A stretch of 8,808 nucleotides of DNA, from contig PAAB01000038.1 in assembly GCA_002591705.1 (NCBI GenBank), positions 25,413 to 34,220 of the forward strand, read 5' to 3'. The stretch comes from Phycisphaerae bacterium (GTDB lineage: Bacteria; Planctomycetota; Phycisphaerae; Phycisphaerales; SM1A02). Position 1 is the first letter of the stretch. Each line of letters begins with the position of its first letter. Positions 1 through 6,749 of this stretch are shown here, piece by piece. The notes under the pieces were generated by a model. That model was not told the origin of the DNA and did not search any database. It worked only from the letters and a program-made list of their open reading frames with translations. Both the position numbers and the translations under genes were made by a program.

Positions 1-332
1 GCATGGGAATGCGAGCAGGAATCATCCTCGTCCGGCGCGGAATGATGATGGAAGCAGACGAACCGCTCGAGCAGGAACATGGCGAGGAATCCGAACAACA
101 CCCAGGCACCCAGCACGGGAATCTCATCGTGAAGATGGCCCCGATCGCCCACCCCGATGACCAGGGCGTCCGGAAGCAGATGGAAGACGGTGATCCCCAG
201 CATGATGCCGGATACGAAACTGAGCGCGATCTGCATTCCCCGATGGGAGAATCTCACGAACAGCGGAAGCAGTCCCCCGATCAGGGAGACCACGAAGAAG
301 GCGGCCAGGGAGAGGATGAATGCGGTCGTCAT
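1..332 (-). CDS. ZIP-family divalent metal transporter, N-terminal part (gene runs off the window)
   Basis: This is the first 110 residues of an integral membrane protein that should move zinc, iron or similar divalent cations across the cytoplasmic membrane. Reading leftward from the ATG at 332 gives three hydrophobic segments, at about residues 4-27, 37-59 and 72-92. The second carries SGIMLGITVFHLLPDA, the ZIP-family helix pattern in which a conserved His precedes LLPDA. The third ends in FLLERFVCFHHH and leads into a His/Asp-rich stretch (about residues 95-110), as in the metal-binding loop after TM3 of ZIP proteins. The stretch is open to the window edge, so the C-terminal helices with the main metal-site residues are not visible. 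The 332 start is chosen because the next Met (residue 33) would remove TM1. No strong Shine-Dalgarno is seen. It is divergent from the deacetylase, 21 bp away. The family call is fairly firm; the metal cannot be told. Confidence 0.8.
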   Translation of the reverse strand, partial: MTTAFILSLAAFFVVSLIGGLLPLFVRFSHRGMQIALSFVSGIMLGITVFHLLPDALVIGVGDRGHLHDEIPVLGAWVLFGFLAMFLLERFVCFHHHSAPDEDDSCSHSH

Positions 333-353
333 GTCGGTAGGATATCCGCTGGC

Positions 354-1136
354 GTGCTTTCACTCCCAGCCATCCTGATTCTGGCCCTCGCCTGCACGGC
401 CACGGTGCTCCCGTGGGGCCGTGGTCGCCTGCCGATCCTCATGTACCACAAGGTCCGGCCGGGGCCGGCGGACGGCCTGACGGTGCCCTTGGCGGTCTTT
501 CGCGAGCAGATGAAGACACTCTCCCAAGCGGGGTACGAGTCGATCTCCTTCGCGGACCTGACCGCCCACCACCGCCACGGGACCCCGCTTCCCGGACGCC
601 CGATCCTCCTCACCTTCGATGATGCCTACGCGGACTACGAGATCCACGCCGCGCCGGTCATGCAGGAGCATGATTTCACCGCAACCATGTTCGTCCCCGT
701 GGGATGCGTCGGCCGGGAGAACAGCTGGGACGGCGGCGGCGAGCCGCTGATGGACTGGAACGATCTTCGTCGCTCCGCGGAACGCGGTACCGAACTCGCG
801 CTGCATTCCTTCGACCACCGCAACTACCGGAACATGAGCCTCGAGGAGATCCGCAGCGACCTCACCCGCAGCATCGCTGCATTCGACGCTCAATCGGTTC
901 CGTATCGGAAGGTGCTCGCGTATCCGTACGGCGGATTCCCCCGGACCGAACCCGACCGCAGCCGGATGAAGCAGCTGCTTCGGGAACTGGACATCGAATA
1001 CGCGGCCCGGATCGGATACCGGATCGAACGGACGACCCCCGGGGATCGGTACGAACTCCGACGGGTGGGCATCGACGCCGCGGACCGTGGGCTGCGCTTC
1101 CGGGTGAAGCTGACCCTGGGCCGAACGCGGCTCTAG
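354..1136 (+). CDS. Polysaccharide deacetylase (NodB/CE4 family), membrane-anchored or exported
   Basis: This is a metal-dependent deacetylase of the NodB homology fold that would remove acetyl groups from an N-acetylated glycan (peptidoglycan, chitin-like or exopolysaccharide). Numbering from the GTG at 354 (260 residues), residues 1-20 form a hydrophobic signal or anchor, so the enzyme probably acts outside the cytoplasmic membrane. Next comes the ILMYHKV opening typical of this family. The catalytic set follows: TFDD at 87-90 (catalytic base and metal Asp), HSFDH at 151-155 (HxxxH metal His pair), and YPYG at 190-193 in the place of the usual RxPYG motif. WDGGGEPLMDW at about 125-135 is the common lead-in to the His motif. 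The frame is open upstream to position 3, but that part is polar and lies opposite the ZIP gene, so it is not taken as protein. A weak purine stretch (TAGGAT, 338-343) precedes the GTG. Function is well supported, but the start and exact substrate are uncertain. Confidence 0.85.
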   Translation: MLSLPAILILALACTATVLPWGRGRLPILMYHKVRPGPADGLTVPLAVFREQMKTLSQAGYESISFADLTAHHRHGTPLPGRPILLTFDDAYADYEIHAAPVMQEHDFTATMFVPVGCVGRENSWDGGGEPLMDWNDLRRSAERGTELALHSFDHRNYRNMSLEEIRSDLTRSIAAFDAQSVPYRKVLAYPYGGFPRTEPDRSRMKQLLRELDIEYAARIGYRIERTTPGDRYELRRVGIDAADRGLRFRVKLTLGRTRL

Positions 1137-1154
1137 TGCGGTTTCAGTGGGGAA

Positions 1155-1227
1155 TGGAGCAGATGGGACTCGAACCCACAACCTCCTCGATGCGACCGAG
1201 GCGCTCTCCCAATTGAGCTACTGCCCC
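1155..1227 (-). tRNA. tRNA-Ala, anticodon CGC (reads GCG codons)
   Basis: Folding by hand gives a complete 73-nt cloverleaf on the minus strand. The acceptor stem GGGGCAG pairs with CTGCTCC with discriminator A. The D arm is GCTC/GAGC. The anticodon stem is CCTCG/CGAGG with loop GTCGCAT, so the anticodon is CGC. There is a 5-nt variable loop, and the T arm is GTGGG/CCCAT with loop TTCGAGT. The third acceptor pair is G3:T70, the G:U wobble that is the main identity mark of alanine tRNAs, and the D arm and GAGCGCCT run match bacterial tRNA-Ala. The 3' CCA is not encoded (TTC follows A73), so a CCA-adding enzyme must finish it. The gene converges on the deacetylase, 18 bp from its stop codon. 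Confidence 0.95.
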
Positions 1228-1257
1228 CAAATCGTCGGAACGATCCGGAATCGAAGA

Positions 1258-1263
1258 AGTATA
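1258..1263 (-). promoter_or_regulatory. Candidate -10 box for the tRNA-Ala gene
   Basis: TATACT on the minus strand is one base from the TATAAT consensus and is preceded by G residues. It lies 30 nt before the first tRNA base, which would give a leader of roughly 20-25 nt for RNase P to remove. No good TTGACA-like -35 box is seen at 16-18 nt spacing. The central GTATAC (1259-1264) is palindromic, so the same site reads TATACC on the plus strand and could also help transcribe the operon starting at 1328. Confidence 0.45.
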
Positions 1264-1314
1264 CCTGCGATCGACCGACCGTTCCGCAGCGCCGGCCGGT
1301 CCTCCACGCCTGGT

Positions 1315-1319
1315 GGGAG
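1315..1319 (+). promoter_or_regulatory. Ribosome binding site deciding the start at 1328
   Basis: GGGAG lies 8 nt before the ATG at 1328. An in-frame GTG at 1313 would begin right next to this element and leave no room for it upstream, so the ATG is preferred. Confidence 0.6.
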
Positions 1320-1327
1320 TCGATAGC

Positions 1328-2875
1328 ATGTCGAATGTCCACGACGAGAACCACATGACCGAAGCCAACGCCCAACCCCGTGTCCGCCTGCTGCTGCTGA
1401 TGATGCCGGAACCTCTGTTGCGGGGCATGGACATCGCAACGATGGTGTCCACGGAGATCCCCCACGCCTCCCTTCCGATCCGGATGCATGCGAACTATCC
1501 GATCCTCCCCCGGATCGCGAGCATCGGCACCGGCACCCCCCCCATCCGGCACGGCATGCACACCCGAATGCGCTTCGATCCCGAGACCGGCACCATCCGC
1601 CCACGGCGGTCCGATGAAACGGGCAGGCCGTGGATCTGGGATCTCGTCCGGCGCAACGGACGCACGACCTCCACCATCGACTGGCCGCTGGTCAACGACG
1701 AACGCGACCCCTCCTGCGTGAAGCTTCTGAAACTGAACGACGAGGCATCGCCGACGGATCTGTCCGAAGCTCTCGAATCGCATCTGCAGACGGACCTTGT
1801 GACCCTGGCGATGAACCTGCACCTCCAGGGACCGGACCAATCGCATCGCATCACGCCGGAGATCGCACGCCAGGCCGTCGGAACGGTCCTCGAACGACTT
1901 GCACCGCGGGCGGACCATGAGCACCTCCTGGTCTACATCACGACCAGGACGTTCGACCACCTGCTGGTCTTCGGCCGCCGGGCCGATTCGATCACCTCGA
2001 AGTCCGCCTCGCAGCATGATCTGCCTGCGTCGGTGCTGGATCTGCTGGAGATACCCAAGACCGCCGACGTTCCGGGCCGTTCCGTGCTCGACGGCATGGA
2101 CCACGACGAGAGCATGGCGGACTGGCCCAGCCTTGCACCGGAAGCCGCCCAGGGGGATCCGATCGACGCCGCCGTCGAATCGGTGCAAGACGGCAATGAT
2201 GAAGCGAGAAGACACGTGGTCAACTGGCTGACCTCCGCCTGGATCTGCAATGCGAGGTACCGTGGAATCACCGCCACCGAACTCCGCTACGCCGAACTGG
2301 TGTGCGAGCTGCGGGGCGACGCCCAGGATCTGTTCCGACTCGCCGTCAGCGCGGATCTCGTGGGCGACCACAAGATCTTCACTTCCGCCTGCGAACGACT
2401 GCGAAGCGAGCATCCGGATTCGATCCACGATCGACTCGCGACCACCCTGGCCACCGCCCAGCCCACCCAGGAGCAGATCCGAAGTGTCGTCGATGCCAAT
2501 CCACCCGATGACATGCTTCCGCTGCAACGCAGGACCTGGTGCGACGCGGCCATTCGTGCCGGCACCAAGGAACGGGCCCTTGAACAACTGGCTCCTCTGG
2601 TCAGCCATGGAGAGGGACTGCCCAAGGACCGTCTCCAGTTGGCCGAACTCCTCATGAGCGATCAGAACCCCCGAAAGGCGCTCCATGCCCTGGGCCTGAT
2701 CGGAACCAATCCCGTGCGTCAACCGAGACTGGCGGTGTTCCGAGCCAGAATACTTCTCGCGTGCGACATGCAGGATGCCGCCCGAAAACTGCTGAAAGCC
2801 GTCCTCGACGCCACGCCCATGGATTCGGAGGCGGAGACCCTCCTTGGCTCGATCGCCCCCGGCAATGGCGACTGA
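1328..2875 (+). CDS. Degenerate alkaline-phosphatase-superfamily domain fused to a TPR-like C-terminus; unknown function
   Basis: This is a 515-residue predicted soluble protein with no signal peptide or membrane helix. Residues about 17-256 follow the plan of the type I phosphodiesterase / AlkP-like family: a hydrophobic first strand (RVRLLLLMMPE), GTGTPPIRHGM at 67-77 matching the family's G..P..HG turn, PWIWDLVRRNGR..TIDWP at 101-120 matching the family's W-x-x-L...G...W-P segment, LHLQGPDQSH at 164-173 like the H..Gp.s step, and LPASVLDLLEIP...VPGRSVL at 232-254 like the end of the domain. The usual catalytic metal ligands appear lost: no Asp sits after strand 1, and the DHG motif is replaced by VFGRR near 214-218. 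Residues about 320-510 are Ala/Leu-rich paired helices like TPRs. It is probably the first gene of the mutS operon, 18 bp before mutS. It may be a non-catalytic binding or scaffold protein. The fold call is by eye and moderate; the function is unknown. Confidence 0.55.
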   Translation: MSNVHDENHMTEANAQPRVRLLLLMMPEPLLRGMDIATMVSTEIPHASLPIRMHANYPILPRIASIGTGTPPIRHGMHTRMRFDPETGTIRPRRSDETGRPWIWDLVRRNGRTTSTIDWPLVNDERDPSCVKLLKLNDEASPTDLSEALESHLQTDLVTLAMNLHLQGPDQSHRITPEIARQAVGTVLERLAPRADHEHLLVYITTRTFDHLLVFGRRADSITSKSASQHDLPASVLDLLEIPKTADVPGRSVLDGMDHDESMADWPSLAPEAAQGDPIDAAVESVQDGNDEARRHVVNWLTSAWICNARYRGITATELRYAELVCELRGDAQDLFRLAVSADLVGDHKIFTSACERLRSEHPDSIHDRLATTLATAQPTQEQIRSVVDANPPDDMLPLQRRTWCDAAIRAGTKERALEQLAPLVSHGEGLPKDRLQLAELLMSDQNPRKALHALGLIGTNPVRQPRLAVFRARILLACDMQDAARKLLKAVLDATPMDSEAETLLGSIAPGNGD

Positions 2876-2893
2876 GATCGCTACAATCGTGCG

Positions 2894-5578
2894 ATGCGAC
2901 CAAGCAGCGCCGCACCAACGTCTCACGGGAAGAAGACGAAGGCCTCCCGAACCAAGCGAGATCCCCGGCAGACACCGGCGATGCTGCAGTACGCCGGCTT
3001 CAAGAAGGCCCACCCCGACTGCATCCTGTTCTTCCGGATGGGCGATTTCTACGAGATGTTCGACGACGATGCCGTCACGGCCCACGCCGCCCTGGGGATC
3101 ACCCTCACCGAACGGACCAGCGGCATCCCCATGGCGGGGATTCCCTATCACGCAGCCGAGAACTACCTTCGTCGCCTCGTCGACCAGGGGTTCCGGGTCG
3201 CCGTCTGCGAGCAGGTACAGGATCCCAAGGATGCCAAGGGGGTCGTGGACCGAGCGGTCACCCGGGTGATCACACCCGGCACCCTCGTCGACGACAGCCT
3301 GCTCGACGACTCGGTGGCGAACGAGATCGCTGCGGTGGCCGCTCGAGACGACGATGGACGGTTCGTCATGGACATCGCCGTCGCCGAACTGTCCACCGGG
3401 GGTTTCCGAATTCGGAGCGTGCCCGCCGAACGGGCCGTGGACGAGCTGGTTCGGCTGCACCCATCGGAACTTCTCCACCGCGACGACGATGACACCTTGA
3501 CTGCGATGCTGGAGCAGGTCCAATCGACGCTTGGCTGCGCACGCACCCCCCGACCCGGCTGGATGTTCGAAACCGCGGACGCCGCCCGGCGACTGCGAGA
3601 ACACTGGTCCGTCCACTCGCTCGAGGGATTCGGAATCGACGATGGGGATCCGACCCTCGGACCCGCGGGTGCACTGCTTGGATTCCTCGGCGAGACCCAA
3701 TCGAGCCACGTCGACGGCGCCGGGCTCGGCCATCTCCAACCGCCCCAACGGGAATCGACCGATCGGATCATGACGCTCGATGCGACCACCCTGCGGAGTC
3801 TCGAGATCGAACAGACGATGCGGACGGGCACCACCGAAGGATCCCTGCTGGCGACCATGCAGGGATGCCGGACTCCCATGGGCCGTCGGGCGCTTCGACA
3901 CTGGCTGTGCCATCCGCTGGCGGATCGAGCGGCGATCGAGCAGCGTCACGATGTCGTCCAGGTTCTGGTCGAGGATGAACCACGCCGCCGCCAACTCCGA
4001 CAGACCTTCGACCTCGTGCAGGACATCGCCCGGATCAGCGGCCGGGTTGCAATGCGTCGTGTCACCCCGCGTGACTTCTGGGCGCTGGGCCGATCCCTGT
4101 CGGCACTTCCGGACCTCGTCGAGCTGACCGCGTCCGTCCCGGTGCTCGCCGGGATCCACGATGCATTCCGCGATGCGGAGCGGACCCTGGGACCGCTGGG
4201 TGAACGGATTCGGCGCGAATGCGTCGAGGAGCCGCCGGCCCATCTGCGGGAAGGCGGTCTCTTCCGAGACGGCGTCGACGACGAACTCGACGAGGCCCGC
4301 TCCCTGCAGACCGACGGCAGTGCCTGGCTGTCGTCCTACCAGCAGGAACTCTCCGAGCGGACCGGAATCCCGACCCTCAAGGTCGGCTACAACAAGGTGT
4401 TCGGCTACTACATCGAGGTGACCCACACCCACGCGGACCGGGTCCCGATGGAATTCAACCGCAAGCAGACACTGAAGAACGCCGAACGCTACATCACCGC
4501 CGAACTGAAGGAATACGAGGACAAGGTCACCGGTGCCGAGCGACGGGCCATCGAGCGGGAGCGGCGGCTCTTCGATGCCCTGTGCCGGGACACCGAGCAG
4601 GTGGCCGAGGCCATCACCCATTGCGCCCGGTCGGTCGCGGATCTGGACGTCCTCGGATGCTTTGCCGACTTCGCCGTACGCACGGGCTGCATCCGCCCCG
4701 AGATGGTCGACGACCGCACGCTGGAGATCGAAGCGGGACGTCACCCGGTGCTGGACGCCCTGATCGGCAGCGAGTTCGTGCCCAACGACACCCGGTTGGG
4801 CACCGATGACGTGTCCTGGACGATGGCCCTCATCACCGGGCCGAACATGGCGGGCAAGAGCACCTACATCAGACAGGTCGCACTGCTGACCCTGCTTGCC
4901 CACGTGGGCTGCTGGGTCCCCGCCGTGCAGGCCCGCATCGGCTGCGTGGACCGAATCTTCACCCGCATCGGAGCCTCCGACGAACTGCACACCGGTCGTT
5001 CGACGTTCATGGTGGAGATGATGGAGACGGCGAACATTCTCCATCATGCCACCGATCGAAGCCTGGTGATCCTCGACGAGATCGGCCGCGGCACCAGCAC
5101 CCTCGACGGCCTCTCGCTGGCCTGGGCCATCACCGAATCGCTGGCCCAGCGCGGCACCCGGACGTTGTTCGCGACGCACTACCATGAATTGACCGCTCTG
5201 GCCGACCGGAGCGATGCGATCGGAAACCTGCACGTGGCGGTGCGGGAATGGAAGGATCGCATCGTCTTCCTGCACCACATCGAGCCCGGCAGCACCGATC
5301 GCAGCTACGGCCTGCACGTGGCGCAGCTGGCCGGAGTTCCCGCAGCGGTGGTCGAACGTGCGAACCTGCTTCTGGAGACCTTGAGCGTGCAGACGACGGT
5401 CGACACGACCGCCGCCCCTCCTCCCGTCGCTCCTCCCCAGCAATTCGGCCTGTTCGCCGAACCTTCCGAACCGCATCCCACCCTGGAACGCCTTCGAGCA
5501 CTGGACATCCATTCCATGAGCCCGATGGATTCATTCGATGAACTACGACGCCTGATCGACCAGGCGAACGAGACCTGA
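2894..5578 (+). CDS. mutS: DNA mismatch repair protein MutS
   Basis: MutS recognises base mismatches and small loops in newly copied DNA and, as an ATP-driven sliding clamp, recruits MutL to start repair. The 894-residue product is full length (E. coli MutS has 853). The mismatch-binding domain holds FYE at 52-54 (the Phe that stacks into the mismatch and its partner Glu) within FFRMGDFYEMF. Connector and lever domains follow, then a clamp region with KVGYNKVFGYYIEV at about 496-509. The ATPase has Walker A GPNMAGKST at 649-657, STFMVEM at about 703-709, Walker B LVILDEI at 724-730, GRGTST at 731-736 and ATHYHEL at 760-766. A Pro-rich linker then holds QQFGLF at 849-854, a good beta-sliding-clamp binding motif, and a C-terminal MutS helix pair ends the protein. 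The first 28 residues are a basic extension, and Met30 (position 2981) is an alternative start, though neither start has a strong ribosome site. No mutL is visible in the window. Confidence 0.97.
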   Translation: MRPSSAAPTSHGKKTKASRTKRDPRQTPAMLQYAGFKKAHPDCILFFRMGDFYEMFDDDAVTAHAALGITLTERTSGIPMAGIPYHAAENYLRRLVDQGFRVAVCEQVQDPKDAKGVVDRAVTRVITPGTLVDDSLLDDSVANEIAAVAARDDDGRFVMDIAVAELSTGGFRIRSVPAERAVDELVRLHPSELLHRDDDDTLTAMLEQVQSTLGCARTPRPGWMFETADAARRLREHWSVHSLEGFGIDDGDPTLGPAGALLGFLGETQSSHVDGAGLGHLQPPQRESTDRIMTLDATTLRSLEIEQTMRTGTTEGSLLATMQGCRTPMGRRALRHWLCHPLADRAAIEQRHDVVQVLVEDEPRRRQLRQTFDLVQDIARISGRVAMRRVTPRDFWALGRSLSALPDLVELTASVPVLAGIHDAFRDAERTLGPLGERIRRECVEEPPAHLREGGLFRDGVDDELDEARSLQTDGSAWLSSYQQELSERTGIPTLKVGYNKVFGYYIEVTHTHADRVPMEFNRKQTLKNAERYITAELKEYEDKVTGAERRAIERERRLFDALCRDTEQVAEAITHCARSVADLDVLGCFADFAVRTGCIRPEMVDDRTLEIEAGRHPVLDALIGSEFVPNDTRLGTDDVSWTMALITGPNMAGKSTYIRQVALLTLLAHVGCWVPAVQARIGCVDRIFTRIGASDELHTGRSTFMVEMMETANILHHATDRSLVILDEIGRGTSTLDGLSLAWAITESLAQRGTRTLFATHYHELTALADRSDAIGNLHVAVREWKDRIVFLHHIEPGSTDRSYGLHVAQLAGVPAAVVERANLLLETLSVQTTVDTTAAPPPVAPPQQFGLFAEPSEPHPTLERLRALDIHSMSPMDSFDELRRLIDQANET

Positions 5579-5583
5579 TCGCC

Positions 5584-6159
5584 ATGCCACGTGGACTCCG
5601 AGCACCGGACCTTGCCGCGGCACACGATGCCGCACTGTCGTACGAGGACTACCTCGCCACCGATCCCGAGCGCGCCCAGCGCTGGATCGACCTCGCCCCC
5701 GATGTCACGCTCACGCCCGATCAGTCGCGACTCCTCCGGGGCTTCACCCGACGGATGCCGGTGCTGTGCATCTCCGGAATCTGGTGCGGAGACTGCGTCC
5801 GACAGGGACCGGTGCTGCAGCGGATCGCCGAGGCCAACCCGTGCATCGATCTGCGGTTCATCGATCGCGACGCCCTTCCGGACCTCGTCGAACAGGTCCG
5901 CATCAACGACGGCACGCGGGTCCCCGTCACCCTGTTCATGGCCGAGGACTTCGAACCGGTCTCCATCATGGGGGATCGGACACTGTCGTACTACCGGCAC
6001 ATGGCGGAACAGAAGCTGGGCGGCACGTGCCCGGTTCCCGGGGCCCCGACCGCGGACACCCTGCTCGATTCACTGGTGGCCGACTGGCTGGATGAGTTCG
6101 AGCGGGTCCATCTGCTCCTGCGACTCAGTGGCCGCCTGCGCACCATCCACGGAGACTGA
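5584..6159 (+). CDS. Thioredoxin-fold protein with WCGDC motif (first tandem paralogue)
   Basis: This is a 191-residue cytoplasmic protein with no signal peptide. A helical N-terminal part (about 1-55) precedes a thioredoxin-like core: strand PVLCISG, active site WCGDC with Cys68 and Cys71, a helix, strand IDLRFIDRD, and RVPVTLFM at 112-119, where Pro114 sits at the cis-Pro position facing the cysteines. The C-terminal part (about 155-191) is helical and ends in RLRTIHGD. The WC-x-D-C form recalls the thioredoxin-like family with WCPDC centres rather than classical WCGPC thioredoxin. It may reduce disulfides or carry out thiol chemistry, but the substrate is unknown. Its ATG is 5 bp after the mutS stop, with only a weak upstream purine run, so translation is probably coupled to mutS. 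It is followed 4 bp later by a paralogue of equal length; about 75-80 of some 140 aligned residues are identical by hand count. Confidence 0.8.
   Translation: MPRGLRAPDLAAAHDAALSYEDYLATDPERAQRWIDLAPDVTLTPDQSRLLRGFTRRMPVLCISGIWCGDCVRQGPVLQRIAEANPCIDLRFIDRDALPDLVEQVRINDGTRVPVTLFMAEDFEPVSIMGDRTLSYYRHMAEQKLGGTCPVPGAPTADTLLDSLVADWLDEFERVHLLLRLSGRLRTIHGD
6151..6154 (+). promoter_or_regulatory. Ribosome binding site of the second thioredoxin-fold gene
   Basis: GGAG lies 9 nt before the ATG at 6164, inside the last codons of the preceding gene. This supports the 6164 start and translational coupling. The long open frame continuing upstream to 5591 overlaps the first paralogue out of frame and is not used. 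Confidence 0.5.
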
Positions 6160-6163
6160 ATCA

Positions 6164-6739
6164 ATGCTGATGAATGCGGACATCCTGCGGCAGACCTTCG
6201 ATCAGGGGATGCACTACGACGAGTTCGTCGCCTCCGGCGATCCGATGCACCAGCCGCAGTGGCACCAGCGGTTCGAACAGCTGGGACTGGACGAGGCCCA
6301 GCGTGAACTGATCTCGGGATTCCAGCGCACGACGAACGTGCTCTGCCTCACCGGGACCTGGTGCGGGGACTGCGCGCTGCAGGGAGCGGCCCTGCAGCGC
6401 ATCGCCGAAGCCGCCGAGGGGCGGATCAATCTTCGATTCGTCCTCCGCGGTGATCGGTTCGCGGAACTCGTGGTGGCCAACCAGATCAATCAGGGCTACC
6501 GCGTCCCCGTGACCTGGTTCATGGCGGAGGACTTCCAGCCGTGCAGCCGGATCGGCGACCGATCGCTCAGCCGATACCGATCGATGGCCCGCAAGGCGTT
6601 GGGTGATGCATCCCCGGTCCTCGCGGATCCACCCGCCGACCCGGTTCGAGCCGTCCTGCAGGAGATGATCGACGAATTCGAGCGAGTGGAGCTCATGCTC
6701 CGACTGAGTCCCCGCCTTCGGGAACTCCACGGCGACTGA
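6164..6739 (+). CDS. Thioredoxin-fold protein with WCGDC motif (second tandem paralogue)
   Basis: This is also 191 residues and has the same plan as the gene before it: helical N-terminus, strand NVLCLTG, WCGDC with Cys67 and Cys70, the strand INLRFVLR, the RVPVTWFMAEDF segment with Pro115 at the cis-Pro position, and a helical C-terminus ending RLRELHGD. The strongest identity to the first copy is around the active site, VPVT.FMAEDF, GDR.LS.YR and DEFERV..LRLS.RLR..HGD. The N-terminal 50 residues have diverged. Both cysteines and the cis-Pro are kept in both copies, so neither looks inactivated. It is the last gene of the apparent four-gene operon, and its stop is 10 bp from the stop of the converging minus-strand gene with no clear terminator between. 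A second in-frame Met at 6170 is possible. Thiol-redox activity is inferred from the motif; the partner is unknown. Confidence 0.8.
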   Translation: MLMNADILRQTFDQGMHYDEFVASGDPMHQPQWHQRFEQLGLDEAQRELISGFQRTTNVLCLTGTWCGDCALQGAALQRIAEAAEGRINLRFVLRGDRFAELVVANQINQGYRVPVTWFMAEDFQPCSRIGDRSLSRYRSMARKALGDASPVLADPPADPVRAVLQEMIDEFERVELMLRLSPRLRELHGD

Positions 6740-6749
6740 AGCGTCGGCG

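Noticed and set aside
3..353. Upstream extension of the deacetylase frame with an ATG at 3
   Set aside because: The 117 added residues are polar and charged, precede an obvious hydrophobic anchor, and are the antisense image of the ZIP transporter helices.
1120..1131. Small hairpin GCCG-AACG-CGGC at the end of the deacetylase gene as a terminator
   Set aside because: It has only four base pairs, no T-tract on either strand, and lies in coding sequence.
1231..1244. ATCGT-CGGA-ACGAT inverted repeat in the tRNA leader as an operator
   Set aside because: A five-bp stem with a tetraloop is short enough to arise by chance; it may simply be leader RNA structure.
1133..5512. Open frame of 1459 codons on the minus strand, opposite the AlkP-like gene and most of mutS
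   Set aside because: It is antisense to clearly conserved MutS sequence and also reads through the tRNA. Its composition is low-complexity Gly/Arg/Val/His with no recognisable domain. GC-rich codon use routinely leaves one antisense frame free of stops.
5591..6163. Upstream extension of the second thioredoxin-fold gene back to an ATG at 5591
   Set aside because: It overlaps the first paralogue out of frame and is Ser/Arg/Pro-rich. The start at 6164 has a ribosome site and gives the same 191-residue length as the paralogue.
6740..6749. Bidirectional terminator between the converging stops
   Set aside because: The gap is 10 bp and no stem with a T-run was found in or around it; termination must occur inside the opposite gene or by Rho.
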